From NCBI GenBank assembly GCA_010906965.1, contig JAAFHB010000023.1, positions 1 through 36,192 on the forward strand: a stretch of DNA of 36,192 nucleotides, written 5' to 3'. Under the pieces are notes generated by a model, which saw nothing but the letters and a program-made list of their open reading frames with translations, had not been told where the DNA came from and made no database searches. A program made the position numbers and the translations under genes. Origin of the DNA: Mariniphaga sp. GTDB lineage: Bacteria; Bacteroidota; Bacteroidia; Bacteroidales; Prolixibacteraceae. Every line of letters begins with the position of its first letter. Positions within the stretch are counted from its first letter, which is position 1. This document shows, piece after piece, positions 10,101 to 19,371 of the stretch.

Positions 10101-10386
10101 CACTGAGCATTTTGACCTTTCCATAGGGGATATCACTTAAGCCGATATTGCCTATAAAGGCACGGTTGATACCCGCTTTTTTCATTGAATTAAGATCTTT
10201 TACAACTCCCTCCTTCGAAATATTGTCAGAAATCCAATACCAGTAGACGCTGGTTTGTATCGAGTCGGGTGGAGTAATGAAGCCGGTTTCCAGAGTCGTG
10301 TGCGGGTTTTGTGCGATATCTGATGTGCACGCAGCAATAAAAAATGCAGCTGCCAGACAGTTAATCAACAGTAATGTTTTTTTCAT
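7144..10386 (-). CDS. GH106 alpha-L-rhamnosidase, lipoprotein
   Basis: This 1080-residue protein starts at ATG 10386 with a type II signal (CLAAAFFIAAC then TSD), so it is probably lipid-anchored at the outer membrane. The GH106 features follow in order: YWYWISDNISKEGVVKDLNS, the GIFNSPGWSQSGGPWVKADA segment, a beta-sandwich insert, QDSYETGGQNFTDGF with E449 at the conserved position of the family's catalytic acid, and LECYGHWGFPSEFLMYGGQS. A galactose-binding-like beta sandwich closes the protein (AKVYINGTFAGGAWTAPYRL, NDWMNRLIGD). GH106 enzymes remove terminal alpha-L-rhamnose with inversion. The length is normal for the family. It is clearly more distant from the two tandem GH106 genes further upstream than they are from each other, so it probably has a different linkage preference. 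Confidence 0.93.
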   Translation of the reverse strand: MKKTLLLINCLAAAFFIAACTSDIAQNPHTTLETGFITPPDSIQTSVYWYWISDNISKEGVVKDLNSMKKAGINRAFIGNIGLSDIPYGKVKMLSDEWWEILHEALKTATKLKIEIGIFNSPGWSQSGGPWVKADAAMRYLTSSELHVKGPTKFAQKLEKPIDLFQDVKVIAFPAPMDDQLVLNTQNGKITSAPLVADLAKVMDGDQKTGINFPSGGEFIINMEANAPFTARSLSVRTTEHPMLATAQFQVKTSTGKYQTLSEFQINRSNPALNVGFKPYAPVVISFPSATATGFRLIIKTTTPECGLSEVILATAPRVERFVEKTLAKMHPTPLPYWNEYQWAPQPVVDDKSTIIDALKVVDITKYLAADGTLTWDVPEGEWVILRTGMTPTGTVNGPASPEATGYEVDKMSKKLVEKHFYGHMGEILKRIPEADRKCFKVVVQDSYETGGQNFTDGFLEEFRQKYGYDPIPYLPVYQGMVVNSEQESDRFLWDMRRMVADKVAYDYVGGLREISHKNGLRTWLECYGHWGFPSEFLMYGGQSDEIGGEFWSEGELGNIENRAATSCGHIYGKNKISAESNTCGGRAYSRYPATIKQRGDRFFAEGINNTLLHVYISQPYEDKLPGVNAGFGNEFNRNNTWFSQMDVYTQYLKRTNFMLQQGLNMADIAYFIGEDAPKMTGIVDPALPIGYQFDYMNAEVIEKYMTVKDGLITLPHGTKYRIMVLPKLETMRPELLAKIKQLVNDGAVILGPAPKRSPSLQNQPSADIKLQEMASELWGDVDGVKVKSRKFGKGMILNGMDMKEAFAMLNCVPDCKLPEDLSIHYGHRTLGNGEIYFVSNQTTETRIITPEFRVKGMQPELWEAVTGYIRDLPAWENKEGTTAVPLKLEPYESVFVVFRKPADQSSVNGVEANYPIQVKLLDLKGPWTVNFNSSQRGPEEPVVFEKLQDWTTSKDDRIKYYAGTAFYNCKFKLEKLPAGEHVMIDLGSLTAMAKVYINGTFAGGAWTAPYRLDITQFVKQGENELKIEVVNDWMNRLIGDLNLPQKERKTWSPINPYTSQSPLQPSGLMGPVNLLSVRY

Positions 10387-10513
10387 AAAATATTAATTTA
10401 ATTCTTACTCATTGTTAATGTTTCGAGTTTGTTTAATCCTCGTTTCGGAGTATCTTTTACAACAATATAATTGTACGGCTTCCAAGACAGCTGAGATTTT
10501 TTATCTTTTCGTT

Positions 10514-13500
10514 CTATTCCGTCACAAATTCATAATTGCCTGATTGAACTTCTAAGGTAACCTTCCCTTTTTGATAATTTATAAATCGTACTCCTTTTAC
10601 TTTGGATGTACTATTCCCACCTTCAGTGATCTTCTTCGGATCGGTCACCGGGAGGTAAAGAGTGGCCGTAGTGTTGGCAGGAACAGCGACAGAATAAATC
10701 TTTTTACCATTTTCCAAACGCCACCCGCTTTCAATCCGGCCGTACATCGAATCATAGTGCCCTTTTGCAGATGTCATCTGTCCGGTTGGATCAATTTCAG
10801 GCTGAAGAATGAATTTTTTGAAACCCGGTTCATCACGCTGGATTCCCAACGAATAAGCCATCATCCATTGACCAACTGCACCAAATGAGTAGTGGTTAAA
10901 AGAATTCATCCCATTATTTCCGCCAAAACCGTGTTCCACGGTATAACCATTCAAACGTTCCCAGATGCTGGTTGCTCCCTGCTCAATTGAATAAAGCCAC
11001 GAAGGATATTGGTTGTTCTGCAATAGCTTGTATGCCAGTTCGCTTAGCCCATTATCAGACAATGCCTTGCTGATCCAGGCAGTACCAATAAACCCAGTCA
11101 TCAGCGAGTAGGCAGGACGTAAATCACCCCCATCATCTTTATTTTGACGTTTAACGGTTTCAGCCAGATTCTGAATCATAGCCGGTTTATTCTCAGCATT
11201 GAACAAATCCAAAGCAAGTCCTACGGCATAGGACGTTTGTGTGTCAGCCACTTTAAACGCTGCAGGTACTGCAGGAAGCCCGGCGGGATCCATTCGTCGA
11301 CCTCCCATAAAACCCAAGGTTTTTTTATCGGCATTTACAAAAGTTTTATTAAAGAACTCCCTGCGTTTTTCATACATAACCTGGTACTTCTCTGCATCAC
11401 CGGTTTTTCGCAGGACTTTGGCCACTTTGGACATAATCCCAAGATCATAAGCATGATATGCGGTTACCAGGAATGCTGTTCCAAGTATGTTATTCTGTGT
11501 ACCGAGCCAGTCGCCAAGTTGTCCGTCAGAACTCAGACCGGTTTTAGGATCAATTGTGGTTTCCAGATAATCCATATATTTAACCATCGCCTGGTAATGT
11601 TGCTCCAAAAGTCCTGCATCCTTATACTGCAGGTAGGTCTCCCATGGAACGACTATTCCTGCGCTACCCCATAAAACACCGCCAAAACCACCGCCTACGG
11701 GTGAAACATCGGCAAATTTGCCTTTAGCGGACTGCACATCGCGCATCGCATACATGTGGCGGGTAAGGAACGGACCGGCATTTGAGACATAGGTAGCCGT
11801 GCGTGAAAAGACGCTGATATCGCCCGACCAGCCCATACGCTCGTTACGCTGCGGACAATCGGTTGGAATGGTTAAGAAATTATCGACATTCGACCAAACC
11901 AGGTTTGACCAGAGCTGGTTAACTTTTGGATTCGAAGTTGTATAATCGGCAGTCAAAGACCTGACAGAACTAATTACGATTCCTTCCACATTCTCCAACG
12001 CAAGAGGTTCATCAATACCGGTAATCTCGATATACTGATACCCATGAGAAGTAAAGTGTGGCTGGATTACCTGTTCCCCGTCTTTCATGATCCAGGTGTC
12101 CTGGCTCAGTGCTGCACGATAGTTCTCGGTCATCAGTGCCCCAACATTTTTGGCTGAAGCGGGCAGGTTGGGATATAACATCTCCGATACCCTGAGTGTG
12201 ATTTTGGAACCCGCTTTTCCATCTTTGATTGTAATTTTTGGTACTCCGACGAAGTTTTGACCCATGTTATAAACAAAAACTTTAGGCCGTACTTCTTTTA
12301 CGCTTTGTGCTTTAAGCCTCTTATAAATGCCTGCATTATTACCAATCTGCCCGGTAATGGATAATTGATCCCAGTTCATTTCATCTTTGGCTCCCCTGAA
12401 ATCAACCTCACCTTCCTGGTAGGCTGTTCCCTTCAGATCGATTGCAGTTGCTTTTTTCCACATGCCATCGTCATATGAAGCGTTGGTCCAACCTTCAATT
12501 GCAGCTTCCTTGCTGGCATCGTATGCTTCGCCAAAATCCAGACTACTATAGATTATTGGACCATTATTGTAATATTTCCAGTCCTTATTATTTGTGGTAA
12601 TCACACTTTTAGAACCATCGGCATAACTAATTACCAGCTTGGCCAGCAGTGACTGCCGGTCGCCAAAATGATTCCAGATGTTACCAAAACTAAGCAGACC
12701 GCTCCACCATCCTTCGCTCAACATGGCTCCAACAGCATTTTCGCCGGTTTTCACCATATCAGTAACATCGTATGTTTGATAGAAATGGGTGATGTTGTAC
12801 TGTGAAAGCCCCGGATTGTAATAATCATCGCCAACCCTTTTGCCATTCAGATAAACCTCATAGATACCCCGGGCAGTAACGTATAACCGGGCAGCTGCGA
12901 TGCTTTTCGCGCTGGTTTTAAATTCTGTCCGAAGCATTGGAACTGAGTTCCTGCTTGGATTTGCTGTCACAAAAGAACCGTTGGTTCCTCCCGTTAAACT
13001 ATATTTCCCGTTTGCAATTGAAAGTCCGGAATTGGAATCAGCAGCATAAACGGAGTATATACTTTTAGAAGATGTGCCTGCGAGATCTTCAGAAAAAAGA
13101 GTAGAATTTGGATACCTGCAATTGCTTACCACGACATCAGAGAAAGTAGCTTTCTGTCCGGCATCTACTGAAAAGCCGATATCGCAAAGCATTCCAAAGG
13201 TGAGAGCATCACCACCCATACCGGCTGAATTCGCATTAACCGAAGCACCACCACCCATCCGCCTCATGACTTCGCGGGGAACTCCCGGAATAGATGGCTG
13301 ATTTTCTGATGCAGCCGGCATGACAATAAATGATGAACTTCCGTTTAATGAGATGGATATATAACCAAACTGGCTACGGATGCTTAATTCATGCTCCTTA
13401 TTTTTATTTGAATTATTTATAAATTCCGTTTGAACTTCAAACGTTTTTAGTGGCGTGGCAGGTGAGTCTGCATCCTTATATCCGGCACGATAGATGTTTA

Positions 13501-14185
13501 ATTTTGCTTTTCCGTTTTCAGTACCATCAATGGGCGAAATATCAAGTTCAATCTTTATATAACTCTCATTTTTCTTGTTTTCAACCTGAAAAATATTCAG
13601 ATATTTATTCATTAATCTCGGGTCGTTTGCGCCGTAAATAAAACTTGCACGTTTACTTCCCTTTTCGATAGTCTGTTTATATTTTAAATCAAAAATTGAC
13701 AGGTAAGGAGAATACAAAACCAGGTCATCGTTGTTGCCACCAATCCAGGTGGCGCCATCCCATGCCGAAAGCTGAGGATCCGGATTTAACAGCCCGGTTT
13801 CGAACCAGGAAGATTCGACGGCTGTTTTTCCGGTCTGATCCCATGCCGTAACACTCCATTTGTACCTGGTAGTTGGTTGAAGCGGTTTACCAGCATATTG
13901 AATATTCAGCGATTTATTGTCAGTAATCTTTTTGCTGTCCCACATCATTTTCCCGTCTGAACCGGTGACAACCAGCTGATAAGCAGCCTGTGAAAAGCCC
14001 CGTTCTTCTTCAGAGGTACTCATTTGCCAGCTAAACCTTGGTGTTTTCACATCTATGCCAAGCGGAGTTTTTGCATATTCACAAACGAGCTGCTTAACCC
14101 CGGTTTTTGCAATCGCCGAAATGGGTAATACACTACATAACAATATAATGGCAGTAATAATCGGATAATGGTTTGTTTTTTTCAT
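10514..14185 (-). CDS. large GH78 alpha-L-rhamnosidase with about 265-residue inserted module
   Basis: This 1223-residue protein, longer than usual for the family, has an N-terminal signal peptide. Residues about 28-135 form the Ig-like GH78 N-domain (VKQLVCEYAKTPLGIDVKTP). Normally the next rhamnosidase beta domain follows directly, but here about 265 residues (about 150-415) intervene. They have ConA-like beta-sandwich character and a Gly/Asn/Met-rich stretch (RRMGGGASVNANSAGMGGDA). The standard domain then resumes (ARLYVTARGIYEVYLNGKRV), followed by the six-hairpin barrel and C-terminal beta domain. The catalytic loop TDCPQRNERMGWSGD carries the acid E782, with Asn in place of the usual preceding Asp; the base is E1076 in SIWERLNG. 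It should release alpha-L-rhamnose. The insert may bind glycan (inference). It lies 118 bp after the ConA-like gene. Confidence 0.92.
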   Translation of the reverse strand: MKKTNHYPIITAIILLCSVLPISAIAKTGVKQLVCEYAKTPLGIDVKTPRFSWQMSTSEEERGFSQAAYQLVVTGSDGKMMWDSKKITDNKSLNIQYAGKPLQPTTRYKWSVTAWDQTGKTAVESSWFETGLLNPDPQLSAWDGATWIGGNNDDLVLYSPYLSIFDLKYKQTIEKGSKRASFIYGANDPRLMNKYLNIFQVENKKNESYIKIELDISPIDGTENGKAKLNIYRAGYKDADSPATPLKTFEVQTEFINNSNKNKEHELSIRSQFGYISISLNGSSSFIVMPAASENQPSIPGVPREVMRRMGGGASVNANSAGMGGDALTFGMLCDIGFSVDAGQKATFSDVVVSNCRYPNSTLFSEDLAGTSSKSIYSVYAADSNSGLSIANGKYSLTGGTNGSFVTANPSRNSVPMLRTEFKTSAKSIAAARLYVTARGIYEVYLNGKRVGDDYYNPGLSQYNITHFYQTYDVTDMVKTGENAVGAMLSEGWWSGLLSFGNIWNHFGDRQSLLAKLVISYADGSKSVITTNNKDWKYYNNGPIIYSSLDFGEAYDASKEAAIEGWTNASYDDGMWKKATAIDLKGTAYQEGEVDFRGAKDEMNWDQLSITGQIGNNAGIYKRLKAQSVKEVRPKVFVYNMGQNFVGVPKITIKDGKAGSKITLRVSEMLYPNLPASAKNVGALMTENYRAALSQDTWIMKDGEQVIQPHFTSHGYQYIEITGIDEPLALENVEGIVISSVRSLTADYTTSNPKVNQLWSNLVWSNVDNFLTIPTDCPQRNERMGWSGDISVFSRTATYVSNAGPFLTRHMYAMRDVQSAKGKFADVSPVGGGFGGVLWGSAGIVVPWETYLQYKDAGLLEQHYQAMVKYMDYLETTIDPKTGLSSDGQLGDWLGTQNNILGTAFLVTAYHAYDLGIMSKVAKVLRKTGDAEKYQVMYEKRREFFNKTFVNADKKTLGFMGGRRMDPAGLPAVPAAFKVADTQTSYAVGLALDLFNAENKPAMIQNLAETVKRQNKDDGGDLRPAYSLMTGFIGTAWISKALSDNGLSELAYKLLQNNQYPSWLYSIEQGATSIWERLNGYTVEHGFGGNNGMNSFNHYSFGAVGQWMMAYSLGIQRDEPGFKKFILQPEIDPTGQMTSAKGHYDSMYGRIESGWRLENGKKIYSVAVPANTTATLYLPVTDPKKITEGGNSTSKVKGVRFINYQKGKVTLEVQSGNYEFVTE

Positions 14186-14303
14186 AAATTGAATAATTAT
14201 GTTTCAAGGACAAAATTTTCGGTGTACCGGTTAAAATATGACGATTAAATTTTGTTTAATTGACCATAAAAAAAATTACAATTTTGGAACCTGTTTTCAA
14301 TAT

Positions 14304-15035
14304 CTAAAACTCCGGCTCATATTTCATTTCAATAGATTCCCAGTGAATCTGCCTGATGACGATGTTTCGTATTCTAATTTTGCTGCAATAAGCTTCAAAT
14401 CCAACTTTGGCATATTTCTGATTATCGATAGGATCCGGATCCATTGCCTCCAGCAATAATTTACCATCCGCAAAAATAAAACATTGGCCATCAATACTCC
14501 CGGCCATAATTTTATAAAGTTTACCAGGTTTGAAATTTAATAAAGGTGTGCCGACCATAAACTTGTACTCGTTTGACTTTTCAATTCCCACTTTACCCCT
14601 CCACCATCCCTGCAAGCCAGCCACATAAGCAATTCCCCGCTGATCTTTATCCGAAAGCCATTCACCATTCCACATCACGTTGATATCGTGCGACGAGGGC
14701 AAAATGGTTTGCGCTTCGAATTCCACGAGAACATTTCCGGGGAAATCCTGTTTCAAGATAACCATTCCCGGCCAGTTTCCCCTGTTTTCGCCAACAAGCC
14801 AGCCACCTTCAACTTTCCATTGACTATGGTGAATTGTCCAGAGCCTTGAAAGATTATCGGATGTAACCGGCTGATTGTAAAGAATTTTAGAAGAACTCAT
14901 CACAATTATTTTTTTCATCAGGACCAGTGTGTCAGTCATAACTGCGGATTTGGACTTGGAATTTTTGTCGATTGCATTGGCTCTGAAGCCATAGCACGAA
15001 CATAAAAATAATAAAATAATAAGATTTTTTCTCAT
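14304..15035 (-). CDS. secreted ConA-like (lectin/glucanase-fold) protein
   Basis: This 243-residue protein starts at ATG 15035 with a signal peptide (MRKNLIILLFLCSCYGF). The body is one beta-rich domain resembling the ConA-like/LamG-type jelly rolls of the DUF1080 and DUF1961-like groups. Examples are WTIHHSQWKVEGGWLVGEN, VLVEFEAQT, KPGKLYKIMAGSIDGQCFIF, and the closing strand IRIRNIVIRQI. No catalytic acid pair such as the GH16 ExDxxE is visible, so binding is more likely than hydrolysis. It sits between two GH78-type genes, 45 bp after one and 118 bp before the other. A role as glycan-binding or accessory protein is inferred from context only. Confidence 0.65.
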   Translation of the reverse strand: MRKNLIILLFLCSCYGFRANAIDKNSKSKSAVMTDTLVLMKKIIVMSSSKILYNQPVTSDNLSRLWTIHHSQWKVEGGWLVGENRGNWPGMVILKQDFPGNVLVEFEAQTILPSSHDINVMWNGEWLSDKDQRGIAYVAGLQGWWRGKVGIEKSNEYKFMVGTPLLNFKPGKLYKIMAGSIDGQCFIFADGKLLLEAMDPDPIDNQKYAKVGFEAYCSKIRIRNIVIRQIHWESIEMKYEPEF

Positions 15036-15080
15036 GCTGAATTATAATTTAAGAGTTACTGGTATCAAATTTTGATTTTT

Positions 15081-17210
15081 CTACTCGGCATTGACATATT
15101 TAATCATATACTCGGAATCCGGCATATCTACTTTTAGTTCAAATACATTATTTCCCAAATCAGCAACATTACCCCTATTCGTTTTGGGCGTTTTTGAGCT
15201 TCGGAATTTAAGTGTACCACCTTGCTGCATACTTTTAATTTTTATTACTGTCTTCGAAATTGACAAATCAATATTGCCAAAAGGGGTTGGTACAGATCCT
15301 TCCAACCAATCCAGTCCTCCCAAATGAGGCTCACACATCCAAGATTTATAACCTGCCGATTTCGGCTGCACACCCAGGTAATATTTACCCAATAGATAAA
15401 CCGGGCTGGCACCCCAGGCATGGCAAAGGCTTCTGCCATAAGGCCTTCCATACATTGCCAAATGTTGAGTCCCTTTTTCTTTCGGGTTATAAACTTCCCA
15501 AAATGTGGTTGCGCCTAAATCAAGCATCCCACCCCAGTAGTTTAACATTTCATTGACAACATATTTATGTTCGCCAATTTCGCATAAGGCTGCCAGTTCA
15601 TAGAAACGCATATATGGAGTGGTAATTGACTGAACACTATCGTTCATTAAGACATGCTTTTTTACATCTTCACTTTTTTTCTCATCTAAATAGCCATACA
15701 TAAGGGCGAACATATTTGAATAGCGGGTTACATAATTTATTTGTTTGTCGTTCTTCCTGTTATGGACAAGTGCATGTAAATTGTCATTCCAGAAAAGTTG
15801 CAAGGTCCTTGCCTTCATGTCCGTTGCCAAAATGCTGTATTTATTCGCGTTTTCAGTGTCATTCATTATTTTGGCACATGCTGCCAGTGTTTCCAGGCTT
15901 CGTGCGTAGAGTACCTGGTATGCGCTTAATTCACCCTCTTTATTCATATCGGCCCAGTCGAGGTAAATCCAGTCGGAAGTCCTTCCTACAATAAAGTTAT
16001 TTTTGTTTAAACGTGTGGCACAAAAGTCCATCATGGTAAGCATTTTCGGATACATCATTTTAATCAAACTGGCATCGCCAGTGTAAAGGTAAAAATCGTA
16101 AATGCTTAAAAACCAATAATAAGAATAATCAACTATATGATTGATATGGGCTTCTACTGGATCTTTTCCGCGTTCGGCAATGATGGAACGACGGTTAACA
16201 TCGGTATCGAAGAATAGGTAGTAATTCATTAAAAAACTTTGAATGGCATCGCCTGCCCACAACCAACGGTCGCGTTTAATCCCGTCGAGCATAAATTCGC
16301 GGGTCGTCAGGCTTAAGGTATATGCAGAAACATCCCAGATTTTATTCAATTTGTCGTTCGAACACCTGAATTTTCCTTTTTGAGTTAACGGTAATGATTC
16401 GGTAATAAAAGAGCAGTTTGAAATTGTTACATTTTTTGAAGGTAAAACATAGGCGAAACGAAGCGCTTTCGAACTTTTTAGTGTGTAGCTTGCTGAAGAA
16501 TCTTTTGTTATTATAATCCTATCGTAGGTTTCGCATGAATCGGGCGAAAGGGCTTCTTCCCTTGATTCTCCATAGCATATTTTCACTTCACCAGTGCCCT
16601 TTATGCCTTTCAGACGCAAATAGCCAAAGGTTTCTTTGCCAAAATCGAGCAAAATATTGCTGTTTATATTTTCAGTTTTCACAGGAGATATTTCACTGAA
16701 ATTAAATCGAAAATTAACCGGCGAAGCATCAATACAATTGTAATCTCCGAACGCGGCCGGAATCCATTGGGTATTATAACACGAAACGCGCCATGACGAA
16801 TCGGATACTAATATTGTGCCTTTAACATATAAACAAGGCACGGTATCATAGTTAGCTATATCAATGGAAATGGAATGTTTGCCGGCGGGAATTTTCAACC
16901 TGTCGGTGTGTTCAGGATAATATTGGGAATCTATCTTTACATTGAACCTGCCGGTTGTTTTAATTTCAATTTCCTCGGGTTGGGAAAGTGTAAACTCCTT
17001 TTTAAAGTTGATAGCGCCATAGTGCGTATCAACCCTGAAGAATGCCGGATAAAAAGCGCTTCGTTCGGTACGGCGCAAACTCACCTCTTTATGAAGCCAT
17101 AATTCATAATCGCCGGGAAACCAGATCCAGGTTGCTTTTGGTTGCGCCTGACCCTGAGTAACGAAGTATCCCGAGAATAAAATTATTACTGAAATTAATA
17201 ATCGTTTCAT
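15081..17210 (-). CDS. GH78-like six-hairpin alpha-L-rhamnosidase
   Basis: This 709-residue protein begins at ATG 17210 with a signal peptide ending near VTQGQAQ. N-terminal beta-sandwich domains (LDFGKETFGYLRLKGIKGTG) lead into the (alpha/alpha)6 barrel. The loop that in canonical GH78 reads PQRDERLGWTGD is here DGIKRDRWLWAGD, one residue shorter, with D314 instead of the canonical Glu. ATTFWEVYNP supplies E572 at the base position, followed by SLCHAWGASPVYLLGKYYLG and a C-terminal beta domain. The same variant loop and the WGGMLDLGATTFWE string occur in the TGA-interrupted gene near 5.7-7.1 kb, so the two are paralogues. This one is intact and could cover the lost activity. The rhamnosidase call is family inference. 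Confidence 0.82.
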   Translation of the reverse strand: MKRLLISVIILFSGYFVTQGQAQPKATWIWFPGDYELWLHKEVSLRRTERSAFYPAFFRVDTHYGAINFKKEFTLSQPEEIEIKTTGRFNVKIDSQYYPEHTDRLKIPAGKHSISIDIANYDTVPCLYVKGTILVSDSSWRVSCYNTQWIPAAFGDYNCIDASPVNFRFNFSEISPVKTENINSNILLDFGKETFGYLRLKGIKGTGEVKICYGESREEALSPDSCETYDRIIITKDSSASYTLKSSKALRFAYVLPSKNVTISNCSFITESLPLTQKGKFRCSNDKLNKIWDVSAYTLSLTTREFMLDGIKRDRWLWAGDAIQSFLMNYYLFFDTDVNRRSIIAERGKDPVEAHINHIVDYSYYWFLSIYDFYLYTGDASLIKMMYPKMLTMMDFCATRLNKNNFIVGRTSDWIYLDWADMNKEGELSAYQVLYARSLETLAACAKIMNDTENANKYSILATDMKARTLQLFWNDNLHALVHNRKNDKQINYVTRYSNMFALMYGYLDEKKSEDVKKHVLMNDSVQSITTPYMRFYELAALCEIGEHKYVVNEMLNYWGGMLDLGATTFWEVYNPKEKGTQHLAMYGRPYGRSLCHAWGASPVYLLGKYYLGVQPKSAGYKSWMCEPHLGGLDWLEGSVPTPFGNIDLSISKTVIKIKSMQQGGTLKFRSSKTPKTNRGNVADLGNNVFELKVDMPDSEYMIKYVNAE

Positions 17211-17312
17211 TGCTGATTTTTAATTGAATAAAGCACTACTAATATATCATTTAACACCATAAACCTTTTGTTGAAAAAACGAATCGATTGTTATTCCGAC
17301 AAATCAGATTGT

Positions 17313-19355
17313 TTATTTTGATGGGATACCAGGTCTTGGTTCATCGCGGTAAAGAATCTTCCAGGTTTTTTCAGGAAAAACACCGTTCATAAAAAGAGGC
17401 TGGGGAATCCAGACCCGGAACATGTTTTTCTCACTGTACTGGTTTCCCGCTGATGCATAATCGCACATCACCAGGTTGACCTGTTTATGATCAAAAAAGT
17501 GAGTATGCCTGTACAGGAAAGGGACTTCAAAAGCCATCCATACATTTGATGGTTTCGCAGCGGAAGGAGTTAATTCTATATATTGTTGGGGCGAGTCAGC
17601 TGTAAGGCAAGGTGCAGGCAATACATATTTTAATCCGCCAAGTTCGTCTTTGTGCTGCCACTGTGTTCCCTGTGGAAGAATCCAAAGGTTATAATTCTCC
17701 GCTTTTACCATCCGGTTGTCCAGCGCAAGAACAATCGGGCCGCGCATAACAGCCAGGTCGTTGACGCTTCCCGGGGCCCTGATAATTCGTCCCCGGAGGT
17801 CCATTTCCAGCCGGATCTCATCTCCTTTTTTCCAATTTCGTTCAATGCGTGAATAAGTTCCCGGTACGCATTTTATTTGTTCATCATTTACAATGAGTTT
17901 TGCGTTTTTGTTCCAGGCTGGAATCCTGAGGCTGATTGTAAACCGTTCAGTTTTGGGAAGGTCAATATGAATCAAAATATCTTTGTTCTCCGGGTAACCG
18001 GTTTCCTGGGTGATTTTTAATTCTGTACCAGTTCCGAGTTTTTGCACCCAGGTACCCTTGCTATACAAATTGATTACCGGACCCGATTTACCTTTCATTA
18101 CCGACCATCCTGGTGTAATCAACATACCTCTTGGTCCATTGGCAACACAACAACTTGAATTGCAAACCGGAACCTGCAACGGTGAAGGCATCCTTTCGCC
18201 GGTAAGCGGCGAGAAATAGGCCCACCATTTACCTTCGTCAATCATTGCCCCCATTAAGGCATTGTAAAGCGATACTTCAATCTGATCTGCCCAGACAGGA
18301 TCTCCGGTCAGTTGCAACAACTGGTAACACAACTTCATCCAGGTTACGGTAAAGCATGTTTCCATAGGTTGTTCGAGAATTTCGGTTTGACGGTTGGCGC
18401 CGTCGCACCACAACTCGCCGCTGGAACCGGAACCCACGATCATTATTTCTTTTTTCAGGACACTTTTGCCAAATTTAATGACGGCATTTAAAAGCTTTTT
18501 ATCGCCGGTAACGCGGTACAACTCGCACAATCCCTCATAACACGACATCATTTCATAGCCTTTAGGGGCAGCTATCAGAATGGGATCAATGCCTGCCGTG
18601 GCATTTTCAATCAATCTCATCCCTTTTGGATTGTAATCATTGGCTTCGCTCCAAAGTTTTACCATGTATGTGGCAAAATCAAGATATTTCCGGTCTCCGG
18701 ACCGTTGGTACACCAATACCACAGGTTCAAGCACGGAACAGGATGATAATGACCCGATGATCCGGAGCCCTGTTTCGGTGATTTTTTTCTTCCCAGGGCC
18801 GGCAATTTCGATGAGGGCATCGGTAGCACGACAAGCCGCTTTTAATGATTCCTTGTCTCCTGTTTGATCGTAGTGGGCAATAAGCCCCAGTATAACATAT
18901 TTTCGGCCCCAAATGTCCCATGCACCTAAATCCTGACCCCTTGAATAACTACTGATTCGCCCGTCCGGATCCTGCGTTTTTAAAAGTGCTGCAACCGATT
19001 GATCCAATATATTCCGGTTAGCGGTGCTGGGCTGGTATCCATAGGCAAGGGCTGCGGAGGTGAACCATTTGCCCCAGAATTCACCTGTAAAACCACCTCC
19101 ATCATCCAACTTATCTTTGAATGGCACTGTATAAAGCTCAAATTTTTTGGCCATCACACCATTAGCAATGCAATTATTCAATTTCTGCCCGATCACACCT
19201 TCAATTCTGGCTGAAGAAAGTACCGAAGGAGCCAATATATTCTGCACCACAATTGTCTTTACTTTATTTTCACCCTGGGTTTCAGCAGGCAATGAAACAC
19301 ACAAAGTGCAAACAAGGAAAATCGGTCTGAAAAAATAACTATACATTGTCTTCAT
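17313..19355 (-). CDS. GH127-type (DUF1680) beta-L-arabinofuranosidase
   Basis: The 680-residue protein starts at ATG 19355 (MKTMYSYFFRPIFLVCTLCV, signal peptide); an upstream in-frame TTG was rejected because it lies inside the previous gene. The DUF1680 barrel is complete. The zinc-site and catalytic residues of GH127 can be placed: E314 (SSGELW, acid/base position), E332 and C334 (METCFTV), and the adjacent C402 and C403 (SSCCVANGPRG), which match the nucleophile and zinc-ligand cysteines of the characterised bifidobacterial enzyme. It should release L-arabinofuranose, or a related sugar, with retention. It starts 16 bp after the stop of the preceding GH78-like gene, so the two are almost certainly co-transcribed. 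This links arabinose and rhamnose removal. GH146 is a possible alternative family label. Confidence 0.9.
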   Translation of the reverse strand: MKTMYSYFFRPIFLVCTLCVSLPAETQGENKVKTIVVQNILAPSVLSSARIEGVIGQKLNNCIANGVMAKKFELYTVPFKDKLDDGGGFTGEFWGKWFTSAALAYGYQPSTANRNILDQSVAALLKTQDPDGRISSYSRGQDLGAWDIWGRKYVILGLIAHYDQTGDKESLKAACRATDALIEIAGPGKKKITETGLRIIGSLSSCSVLEPVVLVYQRSGDRKYLDFATYMVKLWSEANDYNPKGMRLIENATAGIDPILIAAPKGYEMMSCYEGLCELYRVTGDKKLLNAVIKFGKSVLKKEIMIVGSGSSGELWCDGANRQTEILEQPMETCFTVTWMKLCYQLLQLTGDPVWADQIEVSLYNALMGAMIDEGKWWAYFSPLTGERMPSPLQVPVCNSSCCVANGPRGMLITPGWSVMKGKSGPVINLYSKGTWVQKLGTGTELKITQETGYPENKDILIHIDLPKTERFTISLRIPAWNKNAKLIVNDEQIKCVPGTYSRIERNWKKGDEIRLEMDLRGRIIRAPGSVNDLAVMRGPIVLALDNRMVKAENYNLWILPQGTQWQHKDELGGLKYVLPAPCLTADSPQQYIELTPSAAKPSNVWMAFEVPFLYRHTHFFDHKQVNLVMCDYASAGNQYSEKNMFRVWIPQPLFMNGVFPEKTWKILYRDEPRPGIPSK

Positions 19356-19371
19356 AATTAGTAATTTGGTT

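Noticed and set aside
10387..10513. Open frame across the gap after the large GH78 gene (WKPYNYIVVKDTPKRG then NKLETLTMSKN)
   Set aside because: Only about 42 codons, no ATG except near its end, and such a length is expected by chance in this base composition.
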